Assembly (NCBI RefSeq): GCF_943914685.1
Contig: NZ_CALUCZ010000006.1
Location: 34,757 to 98,756 of the forward strand
DNA length: 64,000 bases
From: an uncultured Mobiluncus sp.
Lineage (GTDB): Bacteria; Actinomycetota; Actinomycetes; Actinomycetales; Actinomycetaceae
Direction of reading: 5' to 3'
A program made the translations under genes and the position numbers. A model generated the notes under the pieces. The model had not been told where the DNA came from and did not search any database. It saw only the letters and a program-made list of their open reading frames with translations. The stretch's first letter is position 1. Every line of letters begins with the position of its first letter. Of the stretch, positions 26,627 through 34,932 are shown piece by piece.

Positions 26627-26650
26627 GTGGATGAAAGTGGAGTAAAGTGG
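26627..26650 (+). promoter_or_regulatory. MraZ-binding repeats in the mra promoter
   Basis: GTGG recurs at 26627, 26637 and 26647, exactly every 10 bp, in the context TGTGGATG, AAGTGGAG and AAGTGGGG. A TATAAC -10-like element follows at 26653. MraZ rings bind short G-rich direct repeats with 10-bp period upstream of their own gene in several bacteria, so autoregulation of the dcw cluster is predicted. Confidence 0.65.
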
Positions 26651-26718
26651 GGTATAACGAAAACCGGAAAGGTATCGAGTCAAAATTCAGCATCACGCTG
26701 AGGGTGAAAGGGCAGGAC

Positions 26719-27150
26719 GTGTTCTTAGGGACCTACGAGCCAAAGCTCGACGACAAGGGTCGCCTGATACTGCCTGCCCGTTTTCGGGAGCAACTCGCAG
26801 GCGGAGTCGTTTTGACCAAGGGTCAAGACCACTGCGTTTATGCGTTTGAGACTGGCGAGTTCCAAACCCTGTATACGGAACTTCGCCAGGCTCCCATCAC
26901 CCATAAACAGGCGCGGAATTTTTCCCGCGTGCTGCTGTCCGGGGCGACGGATCAAATTCCGGACAAGCAAGGGCGGATCAATATCCCGCCCGCACTGCGT
27001 GAATATGCCGGCTTGGAGCGTGACCTGGCGGTTTTCGGCGCGGGTTCCCGAGTGGAGATTTGGGACCTGAAGACCTGGAACGAATTCTTGGCTGCCGCCG
27101 AGGAGGACTTCTCGGAAGTCTCGGAAGAAATCCTCCCGGGACTGCTGTGA
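26719..27150 (+). CDS. mraZ: Transcriptional regulator MraZ
   Basis: A 143-residue protein with two SpoVT/AbrB-like halves: FLGTYEPKLDDKGRLILPARFRE and the second DKQGRINIPPALREYAG. It is the DNA-binding first gene of the division/cell-wall cluster. The reading frame opens earlier at 26647, but that GTG is inside the operator repeats, and the GTG at 26719 gives the canonical (M)FLGTYEP N-terminus. Start spacing to AAGGGCAGGA is acceptable. Confidence 0.93.
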   Translation: MFLGTYEPKLDDKGRLILPARFREQLAGGVVLTKGQDHCVYAFETGEFQTLYTELRQAPITHKQARNFSRVLLSGATDQIPDKQGRINIPPALREYAGLERDLAVFGAGSRVEIWDLKTWNEFLAAAEEDFSEVSEEILPGLL

Positions 27151-27172
27151 GGAAACTCGCGGATAACTGCAT

Positions 27173-27188
27173 AAACCCGCGTGGGTTT
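27173..27188 (+). terminator. Small hairpin between mraZ and rsmH
   Basis: AAACCC and GGGTTT form a six-pair stem around GCGT, 22 bp after the mraZ stop, within the 153-bp gap. There is no T-run; it may act as an mRNA-processing or attenuation element. Confidence 0.25.
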
Positions 27189-27303
27189 GGTGTCCTACCG
27201 ATTCTGAATGCTCTTCCCCGCAGGCAGACACGGTGGGAAACCTGGCTAACGCGGGAGCCGCTGGGAAAACCAGGGGACGCTCTCAAAAGGAAAAGGAAGA
27301 AAC

Positions 27304-28443
27304 GTGAAATCAGTTGCTGAAATCCACCAGCCGGTGCTGGCTGAGGTATGCGCTGATTTACTGGCACCCGCTTTGGCCACTGCACCAGACGTGGCCACCC
27401 CACTTTCTTCGACCGCTGATTTCCGCAGTATCCAGGGTCCTGTTTTAGTTGACGCCACTCTCGGTTTGGGGGGACACAGCGCGTATCTGTTCGAGCGCCA
27501 TCCGCGGTTGCGCATTATCGGTATCGACCGCGACCCGCAGGCTCGGGATTTGGCGGCATCCCGACTCAGTGATTTTGCCAATCGCCTCAGCATCGTCGGC
27601 ACGACTTACGGGGAATTGGACAGCGTGTTGGCGCAGCACGGTTTGAGCCAAGTGGACGGGATTTTGGCCGACCTGGGAGTTTCGTCACTGCAGTTAGACG
27701 AAGCGGAGCGCGGATTTGCCTACGCCCACCCGGAGGCCCCCTTGGATATGCGGATGGACCAAACCGCGGGTTTCACCGCCGCCGATTTCTTGAACCTGGC
27801 TGAGGCGGAAGAAATCGCCGGGGTGCTCCACACCTACGGCGAAGAGAAGTTCGCGTGGCCCATCGCGAAAGCTATCGTGAGGGTCCGCGCGGAGCAGCCC
27901 TTGCAAGTTTCGGGTCAGCTGGTAGAGATTATTCGCGACACCATTCCTGCCCCGGCCCGCCGCAGCGGAGGCAACCCGGCGAAACGCACGTTCCAAGCCT
28001 TGCGGGTGGCGGTCAACGACGAGCTGGGCGACTTGGAACGTTTCTTGACGAAAGCGTTGTCTTGCGTGCGGGTCGGCGGACGCATTGTCGTTGAAAGTTA
28101 CCAGTCTCTCGAGGATCGCTTGGTGAAGCAGGCTTTTGTCGCGGGGATTCACCCCGCGGTTCCCAAGGGGTTGCCCGTGGTGCCCGAGCATGCTCAGCCT
28201 TGGCTGCGCGACCTCACGCACGGTTCGCGTTTAGCTGATGAGTTCGAGGTCGCCCGTAATCCGCGCGCCGCCTCGCTGCGGCTGCGGGCTGTGGAAAAGA
28301 CGCGGGAACCCGACCCGGAAACCCGCCCGGGGAACCTTGTGAAAACCAAGCAAAAACCGGTGGAAAAACGGTTTCCCACCCTGACAAAACTTCGTGCCCA
28401 AAACCCTGTTCACCCCCTAACTGAAGGAGACCATCGTGACTAA
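27304..28443 (+). CDS. rsmH: 16S rRNA m4C1402 methyltransferase RsmH
   Basis: A 379-residue SAM methyltransferase that N4-methylates C1402 in the ribosomal decoding centre. Motifs: HQPVLAEV at the start, DATLGLGGHSAYL (SAM site), GILADLGVSSLQLDEAERGF and RTFQALRVAVNDELGDLERFL. It is longer than the common 310-330 residues because of an insert near residue 20-38 and a charged C-terminal tail. GTG start behind AAAAGGAAG. It overlaps ftsL by eight bases. Confidence 0.95.
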   Translation: MKSVAEIHQPVLAEVCADLLAPALATAPDVATPLSSTADFRSIQGPVLVDATLGLGGHSAYLFERHPRLRIIGIDRDPQARDLAASRLSDFANRLSIVGTTYGELDSVLAQHGLSQVDGILADLGVSSLQLDEAERGFAYAHPEAPLDMRMDQTAGFTAADFLNLAEAEEIAGVLHTYGEEKFAWPIAKAIVRVRAEQPLQVSGQLVEIIRDTIPAPARRSGGNPAKRTFQALRVAVNDELGDLERFLTKALSCVRVGGRIVVESYQSLEDRLVKQAFVAGIHPAVPKGLPVVPEHAQPWLRDLTHGSRLADEFEVARNPRAASLRLRAVEKTREPDPETRPGNLVKTKQKPVEKRFPTLTKLRAQNPVHPLTEGDHRD

Positions 28444-28852
28444 CGCAGCTACTTCCAGCTTGGCTTTGCGTAAACCCGGCAGTGTTGCTGGGATGCCGCT
28501 CCCCGTTCGGAACGCCCCGAGGCCGCAGCTTCAGCTGGTCCCGACTTTTCAGAAGCGTCGCATCACGTGGCCGATGTGGCTGACGGTGGCGGCGATGCTC
28601 GTCGCCGCGCTGGTCGTGCCGGTCGTAGTCAACACCCAGTTGGCGATGACTTCCTACGATATGTACGCCATGCAAAACGAGTTGAACTTGCTGCTGGATC
28701 AGCAAGCCGATTTGGTGACCCAGGCGCGCGAGGCACAATCACCGCAATACTTGGCTGAGAAAGCTCGGGAAATCGGATTGGTCCCGGCCGGAGAGCAGGG
28801 CTACGTGACGTTGGCGACCGGAGAAATCATTCCGGGGAAGGCTGCGCATTAG
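28436..28852 (+). CDS. ftsL: Cell division protein FtsL-like
   Basis: A 138-residue bitopic protein. A cytoplasmic N-terminus of about 45 residues is followed by one membrane helix (MWLTVAAMLVAALVVPVVV) and a short extracytoplasmic coiled coil (YDMYAMQNELNLLLDQQADLV). It is placed between rsmH and ftsI like actinobacterial FtsL, which with FtsB and FtsQ activates septal wall synthesis. GTG start behind GAAGGAG, inside the rsmH end. Sequence conservation in this family is low, so the name rests largely on position and topology. Confidence 0.8.
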   Translation: MTNAATSSLALRKPGSVAGMPLPVRNAPRPQLQLVPTFQKRRITWPMWLTVAAMLVAALVVPVVVNTQLAMTSYDMYAMQNELNLLLDQQADLVTQAREAQSPQYLAEKAREIGLVPAGEQGYVTLATGEIIPGKAAH

Positions 28853-28945
28853 GGGCTGGTGAGTAAGCGTCTGTGACGCGCGGAACCCCTCGCGATTACG
28901 GCGTGGGAGCGTGAAAACCAGGCAGAGCTGGGCGAAACTGGTCAG

Positions 28946-30754
28946 GTGAGTAGAGTCCGAAAAAACCTGTTGGCAGGGGCCATTATCGCGGTGCTGTGCA
29001 TTTTCGCCGTCCGCCTGGTGGTGGTGCAGCTGGTGCAGGGGCCGGAACTCGCCGCGGCGGCTCAGGATCAACGCAGCCGCACCCACATTATTAAAGCTCA
29101 GCGCGGGGACATTCTGGATTCCGCCGGTCGGCAGATGGCGACCTCCGTGAAACGCTACAATATCGGAGTTAATCAGGTTAAAATCAATACTTATTTTCAG
29201 CCGAAAACCGCGGGGAAAGACGCGAAGGGTAACCCGAAGATTATCTATGACCAATTCGACCGGCCCGAGGTTGCGGCGTTTGGCCCGGCAGCGGCGGCGA
29301 AAAAGCTGGCTCCGCTGTTGGGGGCCGACCCCGCTGAGCTGGGCGGGAAACTGACCGCTCAGCCCGGCGAAAAGTCCTCGACCTTTGTGTATATCGCGAA
29401 AGAAGTGACCCCTGAGGTCTGGCGTAAAGTCGCAAAACTGGGGATTCCGGGCATTGAACCGGAAGAAATCACGAAACGGATTTATCCCAACGGCAACGTG
29501 GCCGGAAACATTGTCGGTTTCACCAATATTGATGGGGTGGGCTTAGCGGGGCTGGAACTGAGCCAAAATAGCAAGCTCGCCGGGGTGGACGGCAAAGACT
29601 TCACTGAAATTGGCAGGCGGGGACAAACTATTCCGGTCCAGGATAACTATCGCAAAGACGCTATTGCGGGACAAACCATTAAGACGACTATCCTGCTGGA
29701 CCTGCAAAATACCTGTCAGCAAGTGGTCGAGAAATCCCGCTCTCAGTTTGGGGCGCAATCCGTCATGGCGGAAGTTCAAGAGGTCGGCACCGGAAAGATC
29801 CTCGCCCTGTGTGAAACGGACACCGTCAACCCCTCAGAACCTACGAAAACCAGCGAAAAGAATCGCGGTTCCAAAGCTGTTTCTACGGTTTACGAACCCG
29901 GCTCGACCCTGAAAGTTCACACTATGGGAGCGGTCCTTGAAGCCGGCAAAGTGGAGCCTACCAACACTTTTACCATTCCGGGCGAAATCACCATGTCCAA
30001 CGGGCAAAGTTTCCGCGACTCGAGTGCCCACGGGACTTACGCTCTGACCGCGGCGGGGATTATTGCCAAATCATCGAACGTGGGGATTGTCCAGGTCGGC
30101 GATTTGATTAAGGACACCGACCGGTATCAAAAGCTGAAGCAACTCGGTTTTGGCAAACCTACCGGTGTCGAATTGCCCGGCGAGAGTGCGGGGCTGCTGG
30201 CTCCCTCCGAAAACTGGGACGGGCGTCAGCGTTACACCATTATGTTCGGCCAAGGTATCGCGGCGACTATCCTCCAGGTCACCAACGGTATCGCCACGGT
30301 GGCGAACGGGGGAGTGGAAGTACAGCCGCACCTCATCGAATCGTGGACAAAACCCGACGGCAGTGTGGAAAAGAACTCTGTGGACGCGGGCACTAGGGTT
30401 TACACCAAGGACACTTCCCGGAAACTGCTGACCATGATGGAGGGGGTCGTCTCTGAAAAGGGCGGTGCTCCCGGCGCTCAAATCGAAGGATATCCGGTGG
30501 CTGGGAAAACCGGAACCACCCAGATAATTGAGTCCAATGGCAGGCAAACCGGGACCGTCGGTTCATTTACCGGAGTGTTTCCCGCCGACAACCCCCGCGT
30601 GGTTATCACCGTAGTGGTGCACCGCCCTTCTGCCTCGATATACGGTTCGGTGGTCGCGGTCCCGGCGTTTAAAGAGATTGCGGGGGCTACGATTAGAGAG
30701 CTGGGAATCCCGCCCACCGACACGAAGCCGCAGTTGTATCCGATTGGAGATTAG
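28946..30754 (+). CDS. ftsI: Septal peptidoglycan transpeptidase FtsI (class B PBP)
   Basis: A 602-residue penicillin-binding protein with one N-terminal membrane anchor (LLAGAIIAVLCIFAVRLVVV), a PBP dimerisation domain (about 55-210) and a transpeptidase domain: SxxK as STLK in YEPGSTLKVH, SxN as SSN in IAKSSNVG, and KTG in VAGKTGTTQ. It cross-links septal wall and is a beta-lactam target. GTG start; the ribosome site is weak. It is six bp before murE. Confidence 0.93.
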   Translation: MSRVRKNLLAGAIIAVLCIFAVRLVVVQLVQGPELAAAAQDQRSRTHIIKAQRGDILDSAGRQMATSVKRYNIGVNQVKINTYFQPKTAGKDAKGNPKIIYDQFDRPEVAAFGPAAAAKKLAPLLGADPAELGGKLTAQPGEKSSTFVYIAKEVTPEVWRKVAKLGIPGIEPEEITKRIYPNGNVAGNIVGFTNIDGVGLAGLELSQNSKLAGVDGKDFTEIGRRGQTIPVQDNYRKDAIAGQTIKTTILLDLQNTCQQVVEKSRSQFGAQSVMAEVQEVGTGKILALCETDTVNPSEPTKTSEKNRGSKAVSTVYEPGSTLKVHTMGAVLEAGKVEPTNTFTIPGEITMSNGQSFRDSSAHGTYALTAAGIIAKSSNVGIVQVGDLIKDTDRYQKLKQLGFGKPTGVELPGESAGLLAPSENWDGRQRYTIMFGQGIAATILQVTNGIATVANGGVEVQPHLIESWTKPDGSVEKNSVDAGTRVYTKDTSRKLLTMMEGVVSEKGGAPGAQIEGYPVAGKTGTTQIIESNGRQTGTVGSFTGVFPADNPRVVITVVVHRPSASIYGSVVAVPAFKEIAGATIRELGIPPTDTKPQLYPIGD

Positions 30755-30760
30755 AGAAAT

Positions 30761-32311
30761 ATGACTTTGGAAGTTGCTTTTGACCCTTACGCACCGGATT
30801 TGCTTCGCCTACCCTGGGTCGAAGTCGCGGATTTGGCAAAAGCCGTGAACGGCACTGTTCATGGTAAAGAAGGTCGGGTGCGCGGCGCGGTTATCGATAA
30901 CCGGGTGGTGCGCGGCGGCGAGCTGTTTGTGGCGATGCCGGGGTTCCATGTGCATGGCGCCAAGTTCGGGGCGGACGCCGCGGCGCGCGGGGCCGGGGCA
31001 GTGCTGACCGACCCCGCTGGGCTGGCGTTCCTCACGGACGTGGACATTCCCGCTATTATCGTTCCCGATGTGGCTTCCGTAGCCGGTCGGGCGGCGTCTA
31101 TTGCTTACAATAATCCCTGTCAACAGTTGAGCGCGTGGGGTGTGACGGGCACGAACGGAAAGACCACCACCACCTACCTTTTGCGTCATATGCTGCATCG
31201 AGTCGGGCACCTGTCCTCGCTGGTGGGCACGGTAGAGGCCGCGGTGGGCAAGAAGACCGCCCCCGCTTTCATCACGACACCGCAAGCCCCGCAGCTGCAG
31301 GCTTTCGCGGCCACGACGGTGCAGGAAAATGTGCATCATATGGTGGTGGAAGTGTCCTCGCACGCTTTGGCGATGGGACGGGTGGATCCGCTGCATTTTT
31401 CCTGTGTGGGATTTACGAACCTGTCCCAGGACCACTTGGATTACCACGGCACCATGGAGCAATACTTCCAGACCAAAGCCTCGCTGTTCTCCCCGCAGCG
31501 CAGTGATCGTCAGGTCATTATCGTTGACGGCGTGTGGGGCCAACGCCTAGCTGAGCAGCTGGAACGCAGCGGGCAACATGATTATGTGACCCTGTCCCTA
31601 ACGGGTCGGCCGGCTGACTGGCAAGGGAAAATCATCGAACTGGACGGGGGATTCACCGAACTGCGGTTGCGGGCTTTTGACGGTAAAGAGGCGTCTGTGC
31701 AGGTTCGTATGCCAGGCACATTCAACGCGATTAATGCCGCCCTAGCCATCGTCATGGTGGTGACAGGGTTGTCTCCCAGCCCGCGTCAGCTAGATGGGGA
31801 CATTTTGCGCCATCTCACCGTGAATCCCATTCGTCTGGACGTGCCGGGACGTATGGAGCTGTTGTGTGAGGCACCCCGGGTGATTGTGGACTTTGCGCAC
31901 AACCCGGATTCCACCAAGATTTTGCTCGATACCATGCGGATTTCGACCAAAGGTCGGCTGCTGCTGGTTATGGGTGCTGATGGGCAGCGCGATCCGGGCA
32001 AGCGTCCGATTTTGGGCCAGATTGCCGCCGAGCTGGCAGATTTCACCTACGTTACGGACGGGGATATTCACGAGGAAGAGCCTAGCGGGATTCGCCGGGA
32101 CATTATGGGGGGCATGAAGGGGTACGAGGATAAATTTGTGGAGGTTGCTCCGCGTGAGGTGGCCATTGAACGCGCCATTCTGGACGCTCGTCCCGAGGAT
32201 ACCGTCGTTATTACGGGGCGGGGTCATGAGCCCATCATGTTCACGCCGGACGGACAGTATGACCTCGACGACCGGGTCGTCGCCCGCGAGGCTCTGACGA
32301 AGCGAGCTTGA
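30761..32311 (+). CDS. murE: UDP-MurNAc-tripeptide synthetase MurE, with unusual diamino-acid motif
   Basis: A 516-residue Mur ligase that adds the third, diamino residue to the wall peptide. ATP site GVTGTNGKTTTT (about 127-138), VEVSSHALAMGRV, and VDFAHNPDS at the start of domain 3. The position that reads DNPR in meso-DAP enzymes and has other DxP variants in Lys enzymes is GDIH here (VTDGDIHEEEP, residue 431-441), and the usual GCGGDRD is GADGQRD. The amino acid added is therefore not predictable as mDAP; ornithine or lysine is more likely. Confidence 0.9.
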   Translation: MTLEVAFDPYAPDLLRLPWVEVADLAKAVNGTVHGKEGRVRGAVIDNRVVRGGELFVAMPGFHVHGAKFGADAAARGAGAVLTDPAGLAFLTDVDIPAIIVPDVASVAGRAASIAYNNPCQQLSAWGVTGTNGKTTTTYLLRHMLHRVGHLSSLVGTVEAAVGKKTAPAFITTPQAPQLQAFAATTVQENVHHMVVEVSSHALAMGRVDPLHFSCVGFTNLSQDHLDYHGTMEQYFQTKASLFSPQRSDRQVIIVDGVWGQRLAEQLERSGQHDYVTLSLTGRPADWQGKIIELDGGFTELRLRAFDGKEASVQVRMPGTFNAINAALAIVMVVTGLSPSPRQLDGDILRHLTVNPIRLDVPGRMELLCEAPRVIVDFAHNPDSTKILLDTMRISTKGRLLLVMGADGQRDPGKRPILGQIAAELADFTYVTDGDIHEEEPSGIRRDIMGGMKGYEDKFVEVAPREVAIERAILDARPEDTVVITGRGHEPIMFTPDGQYDLDDRVVAREALTKRA

Positions 32312-32383
32312 GTCCTTTTCTGACCGGAGCCGGCTTGGGATAAGATTAAAGCCGATTTGTTTGCCTTTTGAAGGAGTCCACCT

Positions 32384-33835
32384 TTGATAGATATGACCCT
32401 TGACGCCCTACGTGAGGCGATTGGTTTGGAACCTGGGGAAAACTCGACTCGGATTCAAGGCAGAGTACACACCGACTCGCGTCTGGTCAGCACGGGTGAT
32501 GTATTTGTAGCGTTGCCCGGAGAAAATACCGACGGGCATCACTTCCTAGGTTCCGTGGCTCGCCGCGGAGGAAAGGTCGCCATCGTCAGCCGTGACCGCG
32601 CAGAGATTCTGGACCAGGGGTGGGCTACCGAAGACGAACTAAACCAGTTGACAATACTGCAGGTCCCCGACCCGCAGTATGCTTTGGGGCGGCTGGCTCA
32701 GGCGCACCTGCGCCAACTGCGAGCCCAAGCTCGCGGAGGAACCGGCAAACTGAAACTTGTCATCGGAATCACCGGATCCGCCGGCAAAACCACTACCAAG
32801 GACCTGACGAAGCAGCTTTTATCCACCAAGGGCTCCACTGTCGCCCCCGTGGCGTCGTTCAATAACGAGGTCGGACTGCCGCTGACGGTTCTGGAAGCTG
32901 ACGCTGCGACCGAGTACCTGGTTTTAGAGATGGGCGCTTCGCAACCCGGCGACATCGTCTATCTGACTGACATCGCGCCCCTAGACGTGGCTCTGGTTTT
33001 GATGGTGGGGGTGGCGCACCTGGAGTCGTACTCTTCGATCGAGGCCCTAGCAGCCGAGAAAGCCACCATTTTGGAGAACCTGAGACCCTCGGGCATGGCC
33101 ATTTTGAACGCTGACGACCCGCGCGTGGAAGCGATGAGCGGGCGGACTTCGGGACGCCTCATGTACTTTTCGACAAAAAAGAACACTCCGGTGCGTATCA
33201 CCGACTTGCGCCTGGACGAGGCTTCTCGGGGCAGTTTCCTGCTGCATACTCCCGCGGGCAGCGCCCCGGTGCAGCTGCAACTCTTGGGCGCGCATCACGT
33301 CTATAACGCGCTGGGAGCCGCGGCGATTGGGCACGTCGCCGGGCTGACTCCCGCCGAGATTGCGGCCGTGCTGTCCAAAGCTACTCCGGTCAGCGAACAC
33401 CGCATGAACCTAGTGCATTTGGCGGACGGAGTGGACCTCATTGACGATGCGTATAACGCGAACCCGGACTCGGTGCGTGCCGCCTTGGACGTAATTGCGA
33501 AATCGGGAGCCACTCGGCGCGTGGTCATCGTGCTGGGGGATATGCTGGAACTGGGTGAAACAGCCCCGCAGCTGCACGGGGAAATCGGGCGTTACGCCGC
33601 GAACCTCGGTATTTCGGTGCTGTTGACGGTAGGTCCCATGGCGAAACATATCGAAAGCGCCTATTCCGCACTGAAACGTGATGGGGAAAGCCATCAGGTG
33701 ATGGATGCCACCGCCGCCGGACGGCTGTTGCAAGAAATTGTGCGTCCCGGCGACTTGATTTTGGTTAAAGGTTCGCACGGCTCGGGACTGTGGAAACTGG
33801 CTCAAGAGATTGAAGAAAGGGGCCGCGTTAGATGA
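32384..33835 (+). CDS. murF: UDP-MurNAc-tripeptide--D-Ala-D-Ala ligase MurF
   Basis: A 483-residue Mur ligase that attaches D-Ala-D-Ala to the tripeptide. ATP site GITGSAGKTTTKD (about residue 128), NNEVGLPLTVL, VLEMGASQPGDI, DDAYNANPDSVRAAL. TTG start with GGAG eight bases upstream; an ATG nine bases further in has poorer spacing. It overlaps mraY by four bases (ATGA). Confidence 0.95.
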   Translation: MIDMTLDALREAIGLEPGENSTRIQGRVHTDSRLVSTGDVFVALPGENTDGHHFLGSVARRGGKVAIVSRDRAEILDQGWATEDELNQLTILQVPDPQYALGRLAQAHLRQLRAQARGGTGKLKLVIGITGSAGKTTTKDLTKQLLSTKGSTVAPVASFNNEVGLPLTVLEADAATEYLVLEMGASQPGDIVYLTDIAPLDVALVLMVGVAHLESYSSIEALAAEKATILENLRPSGMAILNADDPRVEAMSGRTSGRLMYFSTKKNTPVRITDLRLDEASRGSFLLHTPAGSAPVQLQLLGAHHVYNALGAAAIGHVAGLTPAEIAAVLSKATPVSEHRMNLVHLADGVDLIDDAYNANPDSVRAALDVIAKSGATRRVVIVLGDMLELGETAPQLHGEIGRYAANLGISVLLTVGPMAKHIESAYSALKRDGESHQVMDATAAGRLLQEIVRPGDLILVKGSHGSGLWKLAQEIEERGRVR

Positions 33836-34932
33836 CTGCGGTATTGACTGCCGGGTTTATTGCCCTGTTATTCTCGCTGCTGGTCACCCCGTTCTATGCG
33901 AATTGGCTGGTTAAGAGGCAATATGGTCAGTTTATTCGTCAGGACGGCCCGACCGCGCACTACACGAAACGCGGCACCCCCACCATGGGCGGGGTCATCA
34001 TTATCCTGGCCATCATTATTGGGTGGGGAGCGGGCCACATTCACCAGGCCATCACCAGCGGCAAAGGCCCCAGCGCCTCGTCTCTGATTCTCATATTTTT
34101 GCTGGTTGGGCTGGGATTCATCGGCTGGCTGGACGACTGGATTAAAATTTCCAAGCACCGTTCCCTAGGGCTAAACCCGACTGGGAAAATCCTCGGTCAG
34201 TTGGCGGTGGGGTCCATATTTTCCGGTTTAGCTCTGGGTTTTGAGAACTCGCGCGGCTTGAGCCCCGCCTCTACGAAAATTTCTGTCATTAGGGACACGA
34301 ACCTGGATTTGGCTTTCGCTGGTTTCGGGCTGGGGGTCGTGCTGTTCCTGATTTGGGCGAACTTCCTGGTGGCAGCCTGGTCTAACGCGGTTAACCTGAC
34401 GGACGGCCTGGACGGTTTGGCGACCGGCACTTCGATTTTTGTGTTTGGCGGCTATGCCTTGATGTCCTACTGGCAGTTCTCGCAGCGTTGCGGTATCGAG
34501 GGCACCAGCGCCCCGGCGTGTTACTCAGAAATTCGCGACCCGCTGGACATTGCATTATTCTGCGCGGCTGTGGTCGGAGCCCTAATTGGTTTTTTGTGGT
34601 GGAACGCCTCACCGGCCCGCATTTTCATGGGAGACACCGGCTCGCTGGCGCTGGGCGGTATTCTGGCGGGAGTGTCGATTTTCACGCACACCGAATTTCT
34701 GGCGATTATCATCGGCGGCCTGTTCGTGATGGAAGTTATCAGCGACATTATCCAGGTCGGGTTCTTTAAAGCTACGCACAAGCGCGTGTTTAAGATGGCC
34801 CCAATCCATCACCACTTTGAACTGTTGGGTTGGAAAGAGATTACCGTGGTCGTGCGGTTTTGGATTATTGCCGGGCTGATGGCCGCGGCCGGGGTGGGGC
34901 TGTTCTATTTCGATTGGGTGATAAAACTGTGA
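33832..34932 (+). CDS. mraY: Phospho-MurNAc-pentapeptide translocase MraY
   Basis: A 366-residue polytopic enzyme that transfers phospho-MurNAc-pentapeptide to undecaprenyl phosphate, forming lipid I. Family signatures: GTPTMGGVIII, GWLDDWIKI, NAVNLTDGLDGLATG, FMGDTGSLALGG and the histidine motif APIHHHFELLGWKE. About ten membrane segments. It overlaps murF (ATGA) and murD (GTGA). Confidence 0.97.
   Translation: MTAVLTAGFIALLFSLLVTPFYANWLVKRQYGQFIRQDGPTAHYTKRGTPTMGGVIIILAIIIGWGAGHIHQAITSGKGPSASSLILIFLLVGLGFIGWLDDWIKISKHRSLGLNPTGKILGQLAVGSIFSGLALGFENSRGLSPASTKISVIRDTNLDLAFAGFGLGVVLFLIWANFLVAAWSNAVNLTDGLDGLATGTSIFVFGGYALMSYWQFSQRCGIEGTSAPACYSEIRDPLDIALFCAAVVGALIGFLWWNASPARIFMGDTGSLALGGILAGVSIFTHTEFLAIIIGGLFVMEVISDIIQVGFFKATHKRVFKMAPIHHHFELLGWKEITVVVRFWIIAGLMAAAGVGLFYFDWVIKL

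Noticed and set aside
26647..26718. MraZ extension to 26647
   Set aside because: That start lies within the operator repeats and -10 region; homologues begin at FLGTYEP.
34830..34928. MurD extension inside mraY
   Set aside because: The translated extension is a shadow of mraY; the GTGA overlap at 34929 is the natural start.
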